From Fontibacterium subtropicum (lineage in GTDB: Bacteria; Pseudomonadota; Alphaproteobacteria; Pelagibacterales; Pelagibacteraceae): a DNA stretch of 64,000 nt. The stretch spans positions 124,001 through 188,000 of the forward strand of contig CBDDXD010000001.1 of the NCBI GenBank assembly GCA_965235415.1. The letters are read 5' to 3'. Numbering within the stretch: the first letter of the stretch is position 1; every line of letters begins with the position of its first letter. Of the stretch, positions 28,225 through 37,416 are shown piece after piece. The translations under genes and the position numbers were made by a program. Below the pieces are notes generated by a model. It was given only the letters and a program-made list of their open reading frames with translations. It was not told the origin of the DNA and searched no databases.

Positions 28225-29140
28225 TAAATTGAGTTATATTATCAATTGTAGTTGTTGTAAGTTCTTTTCCTATTCTTTTTATCATACCCGTTAATGCTTT
28301 CCCTGGTCCTATTTCAATAAAATGTTTTACACCATTTTTTGTCATTAAATCTATAGTTTCTCTCCATCTGACGTGATGAGTAATTTGTTTTGTTAGCAAG
28401 GAGGGTATTTCTTTAAAATTATCAATAGTCTTAGCTGTTACATTAGAAACAATATTAATTTTTGGTTTAGAAAAGTTTGTTTTTGTTAAAATTTGATTCA
28501 TCTTATCCGCTGAAGGCTTCATTAAAGAACAATGGAATGGAGCGCTAACCGGTAAGAGTATTGCTTTTTTACTATAAGTATTTTTTAAATCGTCTACTAT
28601 CTTATTAATTTTTTCTTTGTTTCCACTTATAACTATCTGACCTGGACAATTATCGTTTGAAATTTCAGCAACCCCTTCAATAGATTTATTATTATTTATC
28701 ACTTCATTTATTAAATCTATTTCTGCCCCTAATACAGCCGCCATAGCCCCAACATTTACTGGAACAGCTTCTTGCATTGATTTTCCTCTTTCTTTTAAAA
28801 TTTTGGCACCATCTTTTAAAGTTAAAGAGTCTGAACAGATCAATGAGGTATATTCTCCTAAAGAATGTCCTGCAAAAAAACTATAATCTTTTAAATCATT
28901 TATTTTTTGTTTTCTTAGGGTTTTATAAATCGCTACCCCTACGGTCATTATGGCTGGTTGGGTGTTTTCAGTAAGATCTAAAGTTTCTTTAGGTCCATTT
29001 AAAATAATATTTGATAATTTAAAATCCAAAGCATCATCGACCTCATGAAAAACCTCTTTAGCTTCACTAAACACATCATAGAAATCTTTTCCCATGCCAA
29101 CATACTGTGATCCCTGCCCTGGAAATACGATTGCTCTCAT
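28211..29140 (-). CDS. fabD: malonyl-CoA-ACP transacylase
   Basis: Loads malonyl onto AcpP. VFPGQGSQYVGMG begins the protein. GHSLGEYTSL holds the nucleophilic Ser (about residue 92), SAPFHCSLM the catalytic His (about 201), and IEIGPGKALTGMIKR is the C-terminal signature. At 309 residues the length is usual. First gene of fabD-fabG-acpP-gmk, divergent from rpsF across 135 bases. Confidence 0.96.
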   Translation of the reverse strand: MRAIVFPGQGSQYVGMGKDFYDVFSEAKEVFHEVDDALDFKLSNIILNGPKETLDLTENTQPAIMTVGVAIYKTLRKQKINDLKDYSFFAGHSLGEYTSLICSDSLTLKDGAKILKERGKSMQEAVPVNVGAMAAVLGAEIDLINEVINNNKSIEGVAEISNDNCPGQIVISGNKEKINKIVDDLKNTYSKKAILLPVSAPFHCSLMKPSADKMNQILTKTNFSKPKINIVSNVTAKTIDNFKEIPSLLTKQITHHVRWRETIDLMTKNGVKHFIEIGPGKALTGMIKRIGKELTTTTIDNITQFNEFN

Positions 29141-29239
29141 AATTAAGATAATTAAGTAAGTAATTATAACAAAATTAACACTGTTGTATTAAAAAAAAAA
29201 AATTATATATTGCCCTGACTTTCTCGACTTTAATATTAA

Positions 29240-29265
29240 GGTTGGGATGCTAATTAAAAGCAACC
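29240..29265 (+). promoter_or_regulatory. small hairpin in the rpsF 5' leader
   Basis: GGTTG at 29240-29244 pairs with CAACC at 29261-29265. An inner CT/AG extension and a bulge on the 5' side complete the hairpin, 10 bases before the rpsF start. Autoregulatory S6:S18 leaders are known in many bacteria, but I cannot see their CCG signature here. Any regulatory role is inference. Confidence 0.25.
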
Positions 29266-29275
29266 ATAAGTTAAA

Positions 29276-29608
29276 ATGAATTATTACGAACACACATACA
29301 TAGCGTCTCAAAGCTTAAATAATAAAGATCTTTCTGATCTTCATCAAAAAATTGAAGATCTTATAAAAAAAAATAAAGGTAAAATTGAAAAAAAAGAGAA
29401 TTGGGGTCTTAGACAGTTAGCTTATCCAATTAAAAATTTTAAAAAAGGGTATTATACAAATTTATACTTTTCTGGGGAGCCGGTAATTGTCCAAGAACTA
29501 GAAAAAATTGAAAGAATTGATTCAAATATTTTGAGATTTATGACTATTAGAATAAAAAATATTCCTGAGGAAAACTCAGAATTAGTTCAAAAAGAAGAAG
29601 GTAAATAA
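29276..29608 (+). CDS. rpsF: 30S ribosomal protein S6
   Basis: A 110-residue small-subunit protein that binds S18. Typical parts are MNYYEHTYIAS at the start, ENWGLRQLAYPIKNFKKGYY (about 42-61), and IERIDSNILRFMTIRI near residue 82. Its stop overlaps the rpsR ATG by one base. First gene of the rpsF-rpsR-rplI operon. Confidence 0.97.
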   Translation: MNYYEHTYIASQSLNNKDLSDLHQKIEDLIKKNKGKIEKKENWGLRQLAYPIKNFKKGYYTNLYFSGEPVIVQELEKIERIDSNILRFMTIRIKNIPEENSELVQKEEGK

Positions 29609-29889
29609 TGAAAAGAAAAAATATTAAAAAGACTAAAAAGAATAATAATTCAAATTTAATGCTTTTCCAAAAAGCAACCACTAAATTTACAAGAGATTGT
29701 CCTTTGAGTGGGAAAGATGCTCCAGTAATTAATTACAAAAATTTAAAGTTACTTCAAAAATATATATCTGAAACTGGAAAAATGTTACCTAGCAGAATAA
29801 CTTCTGTTTGTTATGCAAAACAAAAGGAGTTATCTAATGAAATAAAAAAAGCTAGAATATTAGCTTTATTACCATTTGTAGCGGATTAA
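29608..29889 (+). CDS. rpsR: 30S ribosomal protein S18
   Basis: A 93-residue basic protein. The core reads INYKNLKLLQKYISETGKMLPSR (about 38-60), with S18-type ITSVCYAKQKELSNEIKKAR and the end ALLPFVAD. A basic N-terminal extension of about 15 residues precedes the domain. It lies between rpsF (TAATG overlap) and rplI (2-base gap). Confidence 0.96.
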   Translation: MKRKNIKKTKKNNNSNLMLFQKATTKFTRDCPLSGKDAPVINYKNLKLLQKYISETGKMLPSRITSVCYAKQKELSNEIKKARILALLPFVAD

Positions 29890-29891
29890 TC

Positions 29892-30350
29892 ATGGAAGTT
29901 ATTCTTTTAGAAAATATTAAAAAATTAGGAAAAATTGGCAGCAAAGTAAAAGTTGCAAATGGTTTTGCTAGAAATTATCTTTTAAAAAATAATAAGGCAC
30001 TTGTTGCTTCAAAAGAAAATTTAGCTATTTTTGAAAAAAGAAGAGAAGAACTAAATAAAAAGAATAACGAACTAAAAAATGAAGCTGTAAAAATTCAAAA
30101 AGAAATTGATAAATTTGAATTAAAAATAACTAAAAATTCAATGGAAGGAGGAGCTTTATACGGCTCTTTAACTATTAAAGAAATTATTCAAAATTTAGAA
30201 ACGCATAATTTTAAAAATATTTCAGCAAATATGATTGAACTTAAAGAGCAAATTAAAAGAATTGGTGATTATGTGGTAATAATAAATTTACATGCCGATG
30301 TTCAAGCTTCAATAAAAGTAAAAGTTGTTTCCGTTGAAAAAATAGTTTAG
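29892..30350 (+). CDS. rplI: 50S ribosomal protein L9
   Basis: A 152-residue two-domain protein. The N-terminal rRNA-binding domain has EVILLENIKKLGKIGSKVKVANGFARNYL-type sequence (residues 2-30), a long central helix spans about 45-75, and the C-terminal domain starts near GGALYGSLTIKEI. Last ribosomal gene of the operon. Confidence 0.97.
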   Translation: MEVILLENIKKLGKIGSKVKVANGFARNYLLKNNKALVASKENLAIFEKRREELNKKNNELKNEAVKIQKEIDKFELKITKNSMEGGALYGSLTIKEIIQNLETHNFKNISANMIELKEQIKRIGDYVVIINLHADVQASIKVKVVSVEKIV

Positions 30351-30366
30351 CCAAAAAGTTATAAAC

Positions 30367-30375
30367 TTATCCACA
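30367..30375 (+). promoter_or_regulatory. consensus DnaA box upstream of dnaB
   Basis: TTATCCACA, a perfect match to the bacterial DnaA-box consensus, lies in the 80-base spacer between rplI and dnaB, 56 bases before the dnaB start. A TATACT (30397-30402) that could serve as a -10 element follows. About one perfect box would be expected by chance in 64 kb of such AT-rich DNA, so the position before the replicative helicase gene is the only reason to note it. Confidence 0.35.
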
Positions 30376-30430
30376 CTATTTTTTCAAAAATTATTCTATA
30401 CTCGTAACTTAAATAAATTTAAATATTTCT

Positions 30431-31870
30431 ATGAGCGCAGAAAATATTAGAATTTTAAACACCACTAAAGAATTACCCAATAATATAGAGGCGGAACAAA
30501 TAATATTAGGATCAATTTTAGTAAATAATGAAATATTTGATGAAATCTCTACTATTGTTAATGAAAATATCTTCTTCGACCCTATTCATCAAAAAATATT
30601 TCATTATTTAAATAAATTAATAAGCAAAGGATTGCTTGCAAGTCCTATTACTTTAAAAAATTATCTAGAAAATGACCAATCATTAAAAGAGTTGGGTGGC
30701 AATGAATACATTGCAAAACTTACAAGACTTTCAACTTCTGCTTTTCAAGCTAAAGATTATGCGAAAGTAATTTATGATCTTCATTTGAGAAGAAAGCTCA
30801 TTGAATTGTCTGAGAACACATTAACAGAAGCTAATAACAAAAATTTAGAGCATACTGCTGAACAATTAATAGAAGGAACTGAAAAAAAACTATTTGATCT
30901 TGCTGAAAGAGGAAAATTTGACAGATCATATATGTCTTTTGAAAAAGCTCTTGGCGAAACCGTTGATATGGCAATGCGAGCTTTTAAAAATGATGAAGGT
31001 ATAGTTGGTGTGCCAACAGGACTTCGTGATTTAGATGAGAGGCTTGGAGGAATGCACAAAGGAGATCTGATTATCATTGCTGGTAGACCTTCAATGGGAA
31101 AAACTGCACTTGCAACTAATATCGCTTTCTATGCTGCAAAAAAAATAATGGAAAACAAACAAGGAAAGTCTTCCGTTGCATTCTTTTCCTTAGAAATGTC
31201 CTCTGAGCAATTATCAACTAGAATATTAGCTGAACAATCAAGAATTAGATCAAATGATATAAGAAGAGGAAAAATTACTCAGGAAGATTTAGAAAAATTT
31301 ATTGAAGCTTCAAAAAATATTAATGATCTTCCTCTTTATATCGATGAAACCCCTGCTATTAAAATTTCTACATTAGCAAATAGAGCGAGAAGAATTAAAA
31401 GACTTCATGGTCTGGATTTAATTGTTGTCGATTACATACAATTAATGACTACAGGAAATTTTAAATACGAAGGTAGAGTTCAGGAAATTGGAGAAATAAC
31501 TCAAGGACTAAAAGCATTAGCTAAGGAATTAAGTGTTCCTGTGTTGGCATTATCTCAATTATCTCGAGCGGTAGAGCAAAGAGATGATAAAAGACCTCAA
31601 TTATCAGATTTAAGAGAGTCAGGTTCAATTGAACAAGATGCTGATGTGGTTATGTTCGTATATCGACCAGAATATTATTTAGAAAAAAGCGAACCTCAAG
31701 CTGGAACAGCTGAGCATATAACATGGCAAGAAAAAATGAGCCAAGTGCATAATCAAGCACTAGTAATAATTGGCAAACAAAGACACGGCCCTACAGGTAT
31801 AATTAATTTAGAATTTGAAAGTGCTTATACCAAGTTTAAAGATGCAAATAATATAAAATTTGATAATTAA
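30431..31870 (+). CDS. dnaB: replicative DNA helicase
   Basis: Hexameric fork helicase. The N-terminal primase-interacting domain (about 13-120) includes NIEAEQIILGSILVNNEIFD. The RecA-like motor has Walker A AGRPSMGKTALA (about 217-228), Walker B LIVVDYIQLM (about 330-339), and LSQLSRAVEQRDDKRPQLSD plus RESGSIEQDAD (about 373-410). At 479 residues the length is normal and there is no intein. It follows rplI, as in other alphaproteobacteria. Confidence 0.97.
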   Translation: MSAENIRILNTTKELPNNIEAEQIILGSILVNNEIFDEISTIVNENIFFDPIHQKIFHYLNKLISKGLLASPITLKNYLENDQSLKELGGNEYIAKLTRLSTSAFQAKDYAKVIYDLHLRRKLIELSENTLTEANNKNLEHTAEQLIEGTEKKLFDLAERGKFDRSYMSFEKALGETVDMAMRAFKNDEGIVGVPTGLRDLDERLGGMHKGDLIIIAGRPSMGKTALATNIAFYAAKKIMENKQGKSSVAFFSLEMSSEQLSTRILAEQSRIRSNDIRRGKITQEDLEKFIEASKNINDLPLYIDETPAIKISTLANRARRIKRLHGLDLIVVDYIQLMTTGNFKYEGRVQEIGEITQGLKALAKELSVPVLALSQLSRAVEQRDDKRPQLSDLRESGSIEQDADVVMFVYRPEYYLEKSEPQAGTAEHITWQEKMSQVHNQALVIIGKQRHGPTGIINLEFESAYTKFKDANNIKFDN

Positions 31871-31876
31871 TCATGA

Positions 31877-32959
31877 ATGCAATATTCGCATTCAAAACTT
31901 ATTATCAATTTAAATAATATTAAAAATAATCTTAATATTATTAAAAAATTTTCAAAAAAAACTATTTGTCCAGTAATAAAAGCTAATGCGTATGGTCTTG
32001 GAGATATTGAAATTGCAAAATTTTTAATTAAAAATAAATGTAGAGATTTCTGGGTTGCAAATATTTCTGAAGCTTTAAAAATTAAAAAAAAAATTTCAAA
32101 TATTAATATTTATGTAGCTAACGGATTAAACAAAAATGAAGAGCAAATATTTTTTAAAAATAAATTCACACCTGTTCTTAATACTTATGAACAATTTAAA
32201 AAATGGACAAATTTTTTAAATAAAAAAAAATTTTTTAATAAATTAGCTATTCAAGTTGATACAGGAATGTGCAGATCAGGAATGCAAGATAAAGAAATTT
32301 TAAAAATATATAACGAACAATCAATAATTAAAAAATTCAAAGAAGTTATAATATATACTCACCTTGCAAGTGCCGATGAGAAAAACAGTAAATATAATGT
32401 CATTCAAAAAAATAAGTTTTTAAAAATAAAATCTATGTTTAATTTTCCAAATTGTAAATTTAGTCTAGCTGCATCAGGAGGAATATTTTTAGGAAAAGAA
32501 TACCATTTTGACATAGTAAGGCCAGGTATAGCTTTGTATGGTGGAAAATTATTTTTTAAAAAAGGTTTAAAAAATGTAGTATCTTTGACATCTCCAGTTA
32601 TTCAAATTAACCATCTAAAAAAAGGTGAAACAGCAGGTTACAATCAAAGCTATAAAGCAAAAAAAAATATAGTCACAGCAACTATTCCTCTTGGATATGC
32701 TGATGGAATAAAAATTAAAATATCTAATATTGGCCATGTGTTTTATCAAAATATTAAGCTGCCAATGATTGGGAGAATATCTATGGATTTAATGATAATC
32801 GATGTTAGTAAAGTCAAAAATAAAATAAAAATTGGTGATCATTTAGAGGTTTTTGGAAAAAATTTAAATTTAGATGGATTTGCAAAAGTATCTGAAACTT
32901 CACCTTATGACATAATAACTTCTGTCTCTGATAGATGTGTAAGGAATTATATTAATTAA
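31877..32959 (+). CDS. alr: alanine racemase
   Basis: PLP enzyme making D-alanine for peptidoglycan. The PLP lysine is in CPVIKANAYGLGD (Lys 35). The second catalytic base, Tyr, lies in AGYNQSYKA (about 256). PLGYADGI and MIGRISMDLMIIDV follow. At 360 residues it is typical. The ATG at 31877 is correct; an ATG four bases upstream is in another frame. It follows dnaB by 6 bases. Confidence 0.95.
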   Translation: MQYSHSKLIINLNNIKNNLNIIKKFSKKTICPVIKANAYGLGDIEIAKFLIKNKCRDFWVANISEALKIKKKISNINIYVANGLNKNEEQIFFKNKFTPVLNTYEQFKKWTNFLNKKKFFNKLAIQVDTGMCRSGMQDKEILKIYNEQSIIKKFKEVIIYTHLASADEKNSKYNVIQKNKFLKIKSMFNFPNCKFSLAASGGIFLGKEYHFDIVRPGIALYGGKLFFKKGLKNVVSLTSPVIQINHLKKGETAGYNQSYKAKKNIVTATIPLGYADGIKIKISNIGHVFYQNIKLPMIGRISMDLMIIDVSKVKNKIKIGDHLEVFGKNLNLDGFAKVSETSPYDIITSVSDRCVRNYIN

Positions 32960-32961
32960 AA

Positions 32962-35418
32962 ATGAATTTTATAAATCAGCTTTATAAGAAATTCTTAGAA
33001 AGACCAAAATTAATACTAATTACGTTAATACTATTATTTTCATTTTCAATTTATAACGCAAAAAATTTCCAGTTAGACGCATCAGCTGATTCATTACTAT
33101 TAGAAAATGATCCTGATTTAAATTACTTAAGATCTGTAAACGAACGTTATTTATCTGAAGATTTTTTTGTCATTACATATTCCCCTAAAAAAAAAATTAA
33201 CGAAGAAAGCCTTAAGGAGTTAAAAAAGTTTGTTGATGAAATTAATAATATAAAATGGGTAAGCAAAACAATAAGTGTTTTAAATGCCCCTTTATTTGAA
33301 AGTTCTGACCAGCCTTTAATAGAAAAAATTAACAATATTCAATACATAGTTACTCCGGGTATAGAAATTAATAGAGCCCTCAATGAATTAAAAAATAGCC
33401 CAGTATATAAAAGATTAATAATAAATGATGATGCTACTACTTTTGGAATTGTTGTTTATATCAAAGATAATAAAAAATATTTATCTGCTTTAAAAACAAA
33501 TAAAGATTTTCTAGACAAACAACAAAATAATAAACTTTCAGAAAAAGATTTAAAAGAATTTGAAAATCATAAAGAAATTTTAGAAAAATTAAAAAAAGAA
33601 CATAATAAAAATTTAGAAATTTATAATATTGAGATTAGATCTCAAATTTCAAAATATAAAAACATTGCAGACATTAATCTTTCTGGAATTCCTATGATAG
33701 CCGATGATTTAATATCATTTGTAAAAAAAGATATAACTGTGTTTGGTTCTGGAGTTTTTATTTTTATCCTAATAACTTTATGGTTTATCTTTAGAGATGT
33801 TAGATGGGTAATTTTTCCTCTTCTGAGTTGTTTTTTATCTATAGCTATAATGGTTGGAATGTTAGGTTATTTAAACTGGAAAGTGACCGTCATATCTTCT
33901 AATTTTATTTCATTGATGCTTATTCTTACGATGGAAATAAACATACATTACGTAGAAAGATATAAGCAACTACAAACTGAATTTCCTAAAAAGAAAGAAA
34001 ATTATCTTACCTATCTAACTACAACAAAAATTTTTACACCAATTCTATACGCTGTATTAACAACGGTACTTGCTTTTTTATCATTTATTTTTTGCGACAT
34101 TAAACCAGTTATAGATTTTGGATGGATGATGACTCTTGGATTATTTATTTCATTATTTGTATCGATGATATTGCTGCCTTATTTGATTATTAAATTTAAA
34201 CCCAAAGCAACACCTATGCATGAAAGCAAAGATTCAAAATTAGCAAAGTTATTTGCTATCATTGCTCTAAATCACAGGTTTTTAGTATTAGCATTTTCGA
34301 CCATTATTTTAATTTTAAGTATTTATGGAATGACAAGACTAAAAGTTGAAAATAGTTTTATTAACTACTTCGATAAAAAAACTGAAATATATCAGGGGAT
34401 GAAATTAATTGATGAGAAATTAGGAGGAACAACTCCTTTAGAAATTATTTTAAAATTTAAAGACTTAGATAATAAAAACACTAAGAATGATGATGATTTT
34501 TTCCAAGGTTCAGACTCAAATGAATATAAAGATAGCTATTGGTTTACTAATTTCAGAGTAAATAACATTGTCAATGTTCATAAATATTTAGAATCATTGC
34601 CTGAAATAGGAAAAGTTTTATCTTTTTATTCAGTTTTGCAATTAGGTGAAAAAATTAATGATAATAAGAAATTAGGACCTCTCGAAATGGCAATTTTATA
34701 TAGTAAATTACCTGAAGATATCAAAAAAAGCATTGTAACACCTTATGTTTCAATTGAAAATAATGAAGCTAGAATATCTCTTAGAATAATAGACTCTAAC
34801 CCTAATCTTAATAGAAAAGAACTTTTAATTAAAATACAGAAAGATTTAGAGGAAAAATTAAAACTCAAAAAAGATGAATTTAAAATCACAGGAGTATTAG
34901 TAATATTTAATAACCTATTACAAAGTTTATTTGACTCGCAGATTAAAACTTTGGGAATAACATTTGGAGGAATTTTCATTTTATTATTAATACTATTCAA
35001 ATCATTGTCATGGTCTATTGTTGCTGCTATTCCAAATTTTACAGCGGCTTTATTTATTCTGGGTAGTTTAGGTCTATTTAATGTGCCTTTAGATATGATG
35101 ACTATAACGATTGCATCTATTACCGTTGGAATAGCTATTGATAATAGTATTCACTACATTTATCGCTTTAGAGAAGAATTTAAAATAAATAAAAATTATA
35201 AGAAAACTATTGAAATTTGTCATAAATCTGTTGGCAAAGCGATAGTTAATGCTTCATTAACTATTGTCTTTGGATTCTCAATATTAATACTATCTAACTT
35301 TATTCCTTCAATTTATTTTGGAATTTTTACTGGTTTAGCTATGTTAACAGCAATGACTCTTGTCTTAACTTTAATGCCACAATTAATTGCTATCATTAAA
35401 CCATTTAAGAATGGATAA
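32962..35418 (+). CDS. RND/MMPL-family membrane transporter
   Basis: An 818-residue protein with the MMPL/RND layout: one N-terminal membrane helix, a large periplasmic domain (about 35-250), five helices (about 255-420), a second half with the same arrangement (helix near 435-455, periplasmic part to about 650, five helices to the end). The second-half helices read FGGIFILLLILFKSLSW and TVGIAIDNSIHYIYRFREEF, the latter holding the polar helix-4-type residues. The substrate is unknown; relatives include hopanoid and lipid exporters. It sits where many alphaproteobacteria have radA, between alr and cvpA. It overlaps cvpA by 8 bases. Confidence 0.8.
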   Translation: MNFINQLYKKFLERPKLILITLILLFSFSIYNAKNFQLDASADSLLLENDPDLNYLRSVNERYLSEDFFVITYSPKKKINEESLKELKKFVDEINNIKWVSKTISVLNAPLFESSDQPLIEKINNIQYIVTPGIEINRALNELKNSPVYKRLIINDDATTFGIVVYIKDNKKYLSALKTNKDFLDKQQNNKLSEKDLKEFENHKEILEKLKKEHNKNLEIYNIEIRSQISKYKNIADINLSGIPMIADDLISFVKKDITVFGSGVFIFILITLWFIFRDVRWVIFPLLSCFLSIAIMVGMLGYLNWKVTVISSNFISLMLILTMEINIHYVERYKQLQTEFPKKKENYLTYLTTTKIFTPILYAVLTTVLAFLSFIFCDIKPVIDFGWMMTLGLFISLFVSMILLPYLIIKFKPKATPMHESKDSKLAKLFAIIALNHRFLVLAFSTIILILSIYGMTRLKVENSFINYFDKKTEIYQGMKLIDEKLGGTTPLEIILKFKDLDNKNTKNDDDFFQGSDSNEYKDSYWFTNFRVNNIVNVHKYLESLPEIGKVLSFYSVLQLGEKINDNKKLGPLEMAILYSKLPEDIKKSIVTPYVSIENNEARISLRIIDSNPNLNRKELLIKIQKDLEEKLKLKKDEFKITGVLVIFNNLLQSLFDSQIKTLGITFGGIFILLLILFKSLSWSIVAAIPNFTAALFILGSLGLFNVPLDMMTITIASITVGIAIDNSIHYIYRFREEFKINKNYKKTIEICHKSVGKAIVNASLTIVFGFSILILSNFIPSIYFGIFTGLAMLTAMTLVLTLMPQLIAIIKPFKNG

Positions 35419-35959
35419 TTTAATAAATTTTTTTCAGTCCTATAATATAAATATATTCGATACCATTGTAACTGTAGTAATTCTAGTTAACTTAATATCT
35501 TCAACTAAAAAAGGATTTGTATTGAGTTTGATTTCTTTTTTAAAATGGATCATTGCTTTTATTGTGGCAAAATTTTCAATTCCTTACGCACTTCCTTATG
35601 TTAGTAAAATTATTGAAAATGAGTCAACGGCTAAAACAGTGTCGGGTATAACTGTGTTTTTATTAAGTCTATTTTTAATTATAGTCTTAGGAAAAGCTAT
35701 GGGAAAATCTTTAAAATGGGCGGGTTTAGGAGGAATTGACAAATTATTTGGTTTTATCTTTGGGGGGATTACGGGCTATTTTTATTGTGTTATAATACTG
35801 AGTCTATCTAATTACATTTATTTATATGAAAAGTGGCCTGCCTATTTCAAAAACGGCTCTTCATATGAGTTCATTGAATATGGGCGAAAATTTTTTGATG
35901 AAAAAATTCTTTTTAGTAACGAGTATATAGATGATGCAAAAAAGAAATTAAAAAAATAA
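35411..35959 (+). CDS. cvpA: CvpA-family membrane protein
   Basis: A 182-residue protein with four hydrophobic helices. The N-terminus IFDTIVTVVILVNLISSTKKGFVLSLISF resembles the CvpA signature of a short loop with GF/KG, and GKSLKWAGLGGIDKLFGFIFGGITGY (about 98-123) is characteristic. The cvpA-purF pair is widely conserved, although why is unclear. I use ATG 35411; an upstream in-frame start at 35387 would add 8 residues inside the transporter gene. Confidence 0.85.
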   Translation: MDNLINFFQSYNINIFDTIVTVVILVNLISSTKKGFVLSLISFLKWIIAFIVAKFSIPYALPYVSKIIENESTAKTVSGITVFLLSLFLIIVLGKAMGKSLKWAGLGGIDKLFGFIFGGITGYFYCVIILSLSNYIYLYEKWPAYFKNGSSYEFIEYGRKFFDEKILFSNEYIDDAKKKLKK

Positions 35960-35963
35960 TTTT

Positions 35964-37415
35964 ATGCAATTAGATTTAAACGCTGATAAATTAAATGAGG
36001 AGTGTGGTGTTTTTGGAATCTTTGATCATATAGACGCTTCTGCTTTAACTGCTTTAGGGTTACATTCTTTACAACATCGAGGTCAAGAGTCATGTGGTAT
36101 TGTATCTTATGATGGTAAAAATTATTTTTCTGAAAGAAGATTGGGACTAGTTGGAGATAACTTCACAAAAGAAACTACAATACAAAAACTTCCTGGAAAT
36201 TTTGCAATAGGTCATAACCGCTATTCTACAACGGGAGCTCCTATATTAAGAAATATTCAACCTTTTTTTGCAGATTTATATACGGGCGGAATTAGCATTG
36301 CTCATAATGGAAATCTTACTAACTCAATAACGTTAAGAGAAAAAATGATAAAAGATGGCGCAATATTTCAAACTACCTCTGATACAGAAACAATAGTTCA
36401 ATTAATAGCTCGTTCAAAAAGATTAAAGACGATCGATAAAATAATAGACTCCTTGTTTCAAATACAAGGTGGCTATGCGCTTGTAATGCTTACAAATAAA
36501 AAATTAATCGGGGTGAGAGATCCTTATGGTATAAGGCCATTAGTTCTTGGTAAATTGAAAAAATCATATGTTTTAGCCTCTGAAACGTGTGCATTAGATA
36601 TTATTGGAGCAAAATTTGTTCGTGAAGTCGAGAATGGTGAAATTGTAGTTATTACAAATGATGGGATTGAAAGCATTAAACCATTCCCTAAAATGAGAGC
36701 GCGTCCTTGTATATTTGAATATATTTACTTTGCAAGACCTGACAGTTTAATGTCTGGAAAAAGTGTTTATGAATTTAGAAAAAATTTTGGTGAACAATTA
36801 GCAAAAGAATCTCATGTAGACTCCGATATAGTTTCTGCGGTTCCAGATTCTGGAGTTCCTGCAGCTATAGGATATTCTAAACAATCTAAGATCCCTTTCG
36901 AATTAGGATTGATTAGAAATCATTATGTAGGAAGAACTTTTATTGAACCCACACAACAAATTAGACAGTTAGGGGTTAAATTAAAACACAATCCAAATTC
37001 ATCATTAGTAAAAAATAAAAGAGTAATTTTAATAGACGATTCAATAGTTAGAGGAACTACATCTAAAAAAATTGTACAAATGATGTATGATGCGGGTGCA
37101 AAAGAAGTTCATATGAGAATATCTTGTCCGCCTATTATGTATCCCGACTACTATGGAATTGACACGCCAGACAAAGACCAACTTTTAGCTTCTACTATGT
37201 CTTTAGATGAAATGACTAAATATATTGGTGTTAAAACTTTAAATTTCTTATCTATAGATGGAATTTATAAAGCTATGGGCTATCAAAAACGAAATAATGC
37301 AAATCCTGAATTTACAGATCATTATTTTACAGGTGACTACCCAATACCTCCTCTAGATCAATCAAATAGAAGTGTGAAAGACAATCAATTATCCCTGCTA
37401 AGTAATATTAGATAA
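35964..37415 (+). CDS. purF: amidophosphoribosyltransferase
   Basis: First committed step of purine synthesis. A short propeptide leads to the catalytic Cys 14 of the Ntn glutaminase domain (NEECGVFGIF), followed by GLHSLQHRGQESCG and GHNRYSTTGAP. The phosphoribosyltransferase domain has the PRPP loop VILIDDSIVRGTT (about 354-366). Ligands of the structural Fe-S cluster seen in the Bacillus enzyme could include the Cys in ISCPPIMYPDYYGID. At 483 residues the length is normal. It converges on der with one base between. Confidence 0.96.
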   Translation: MQLDLNADKLNEECGVFGIFDHIDASALTALGLHSLQHRGQESCGIVSYDGKNYFSERRLGLVGDNFTKETTIQKLPGNFAIGHNRYSTTGAPILRNIQPFFADLYTGGISIAHNGNLTNSITLREKMIKDGAIFQTTSDTETIVQLIARSKRLKTIDKIIDSLFQIQGGYALVMLTNKKLIGVRDPYGIRPLVLGKLKKSYVLASETCALDIIGAKFVREVENGEIVVITNDGIESIKPFPKMRARPCIFEYIYFARPDSLMSGKSVYEFRKNFGEQLAKESHVDSDIVSAVPDSGVPAAIGYSKQSKIPFELGLIRNHYVGRTFIEPTQQIRQLGVKLKHNPNSSLVKNKRVILIDDSIVRGTTSKKIVQMMYDAGAKEVHMRISCPPIMYPDYYGIDTPDKDQLLASTMSLDEMTKYIGVKTLNFLSIDGIYKAMGYQKRNNANPEFTDHYFTGDYPIPPLDQSNRSVKDNQLSLLSNIR

Positions 37416-37416
37416 T

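Noticed and set aside
29141..29275. Canonical rpsF S6:S18 leader RNA
   Set aside because: A small hairpin exists but the conserved CCG bulge was not seen, so only a low-confidence hairpin is listed.
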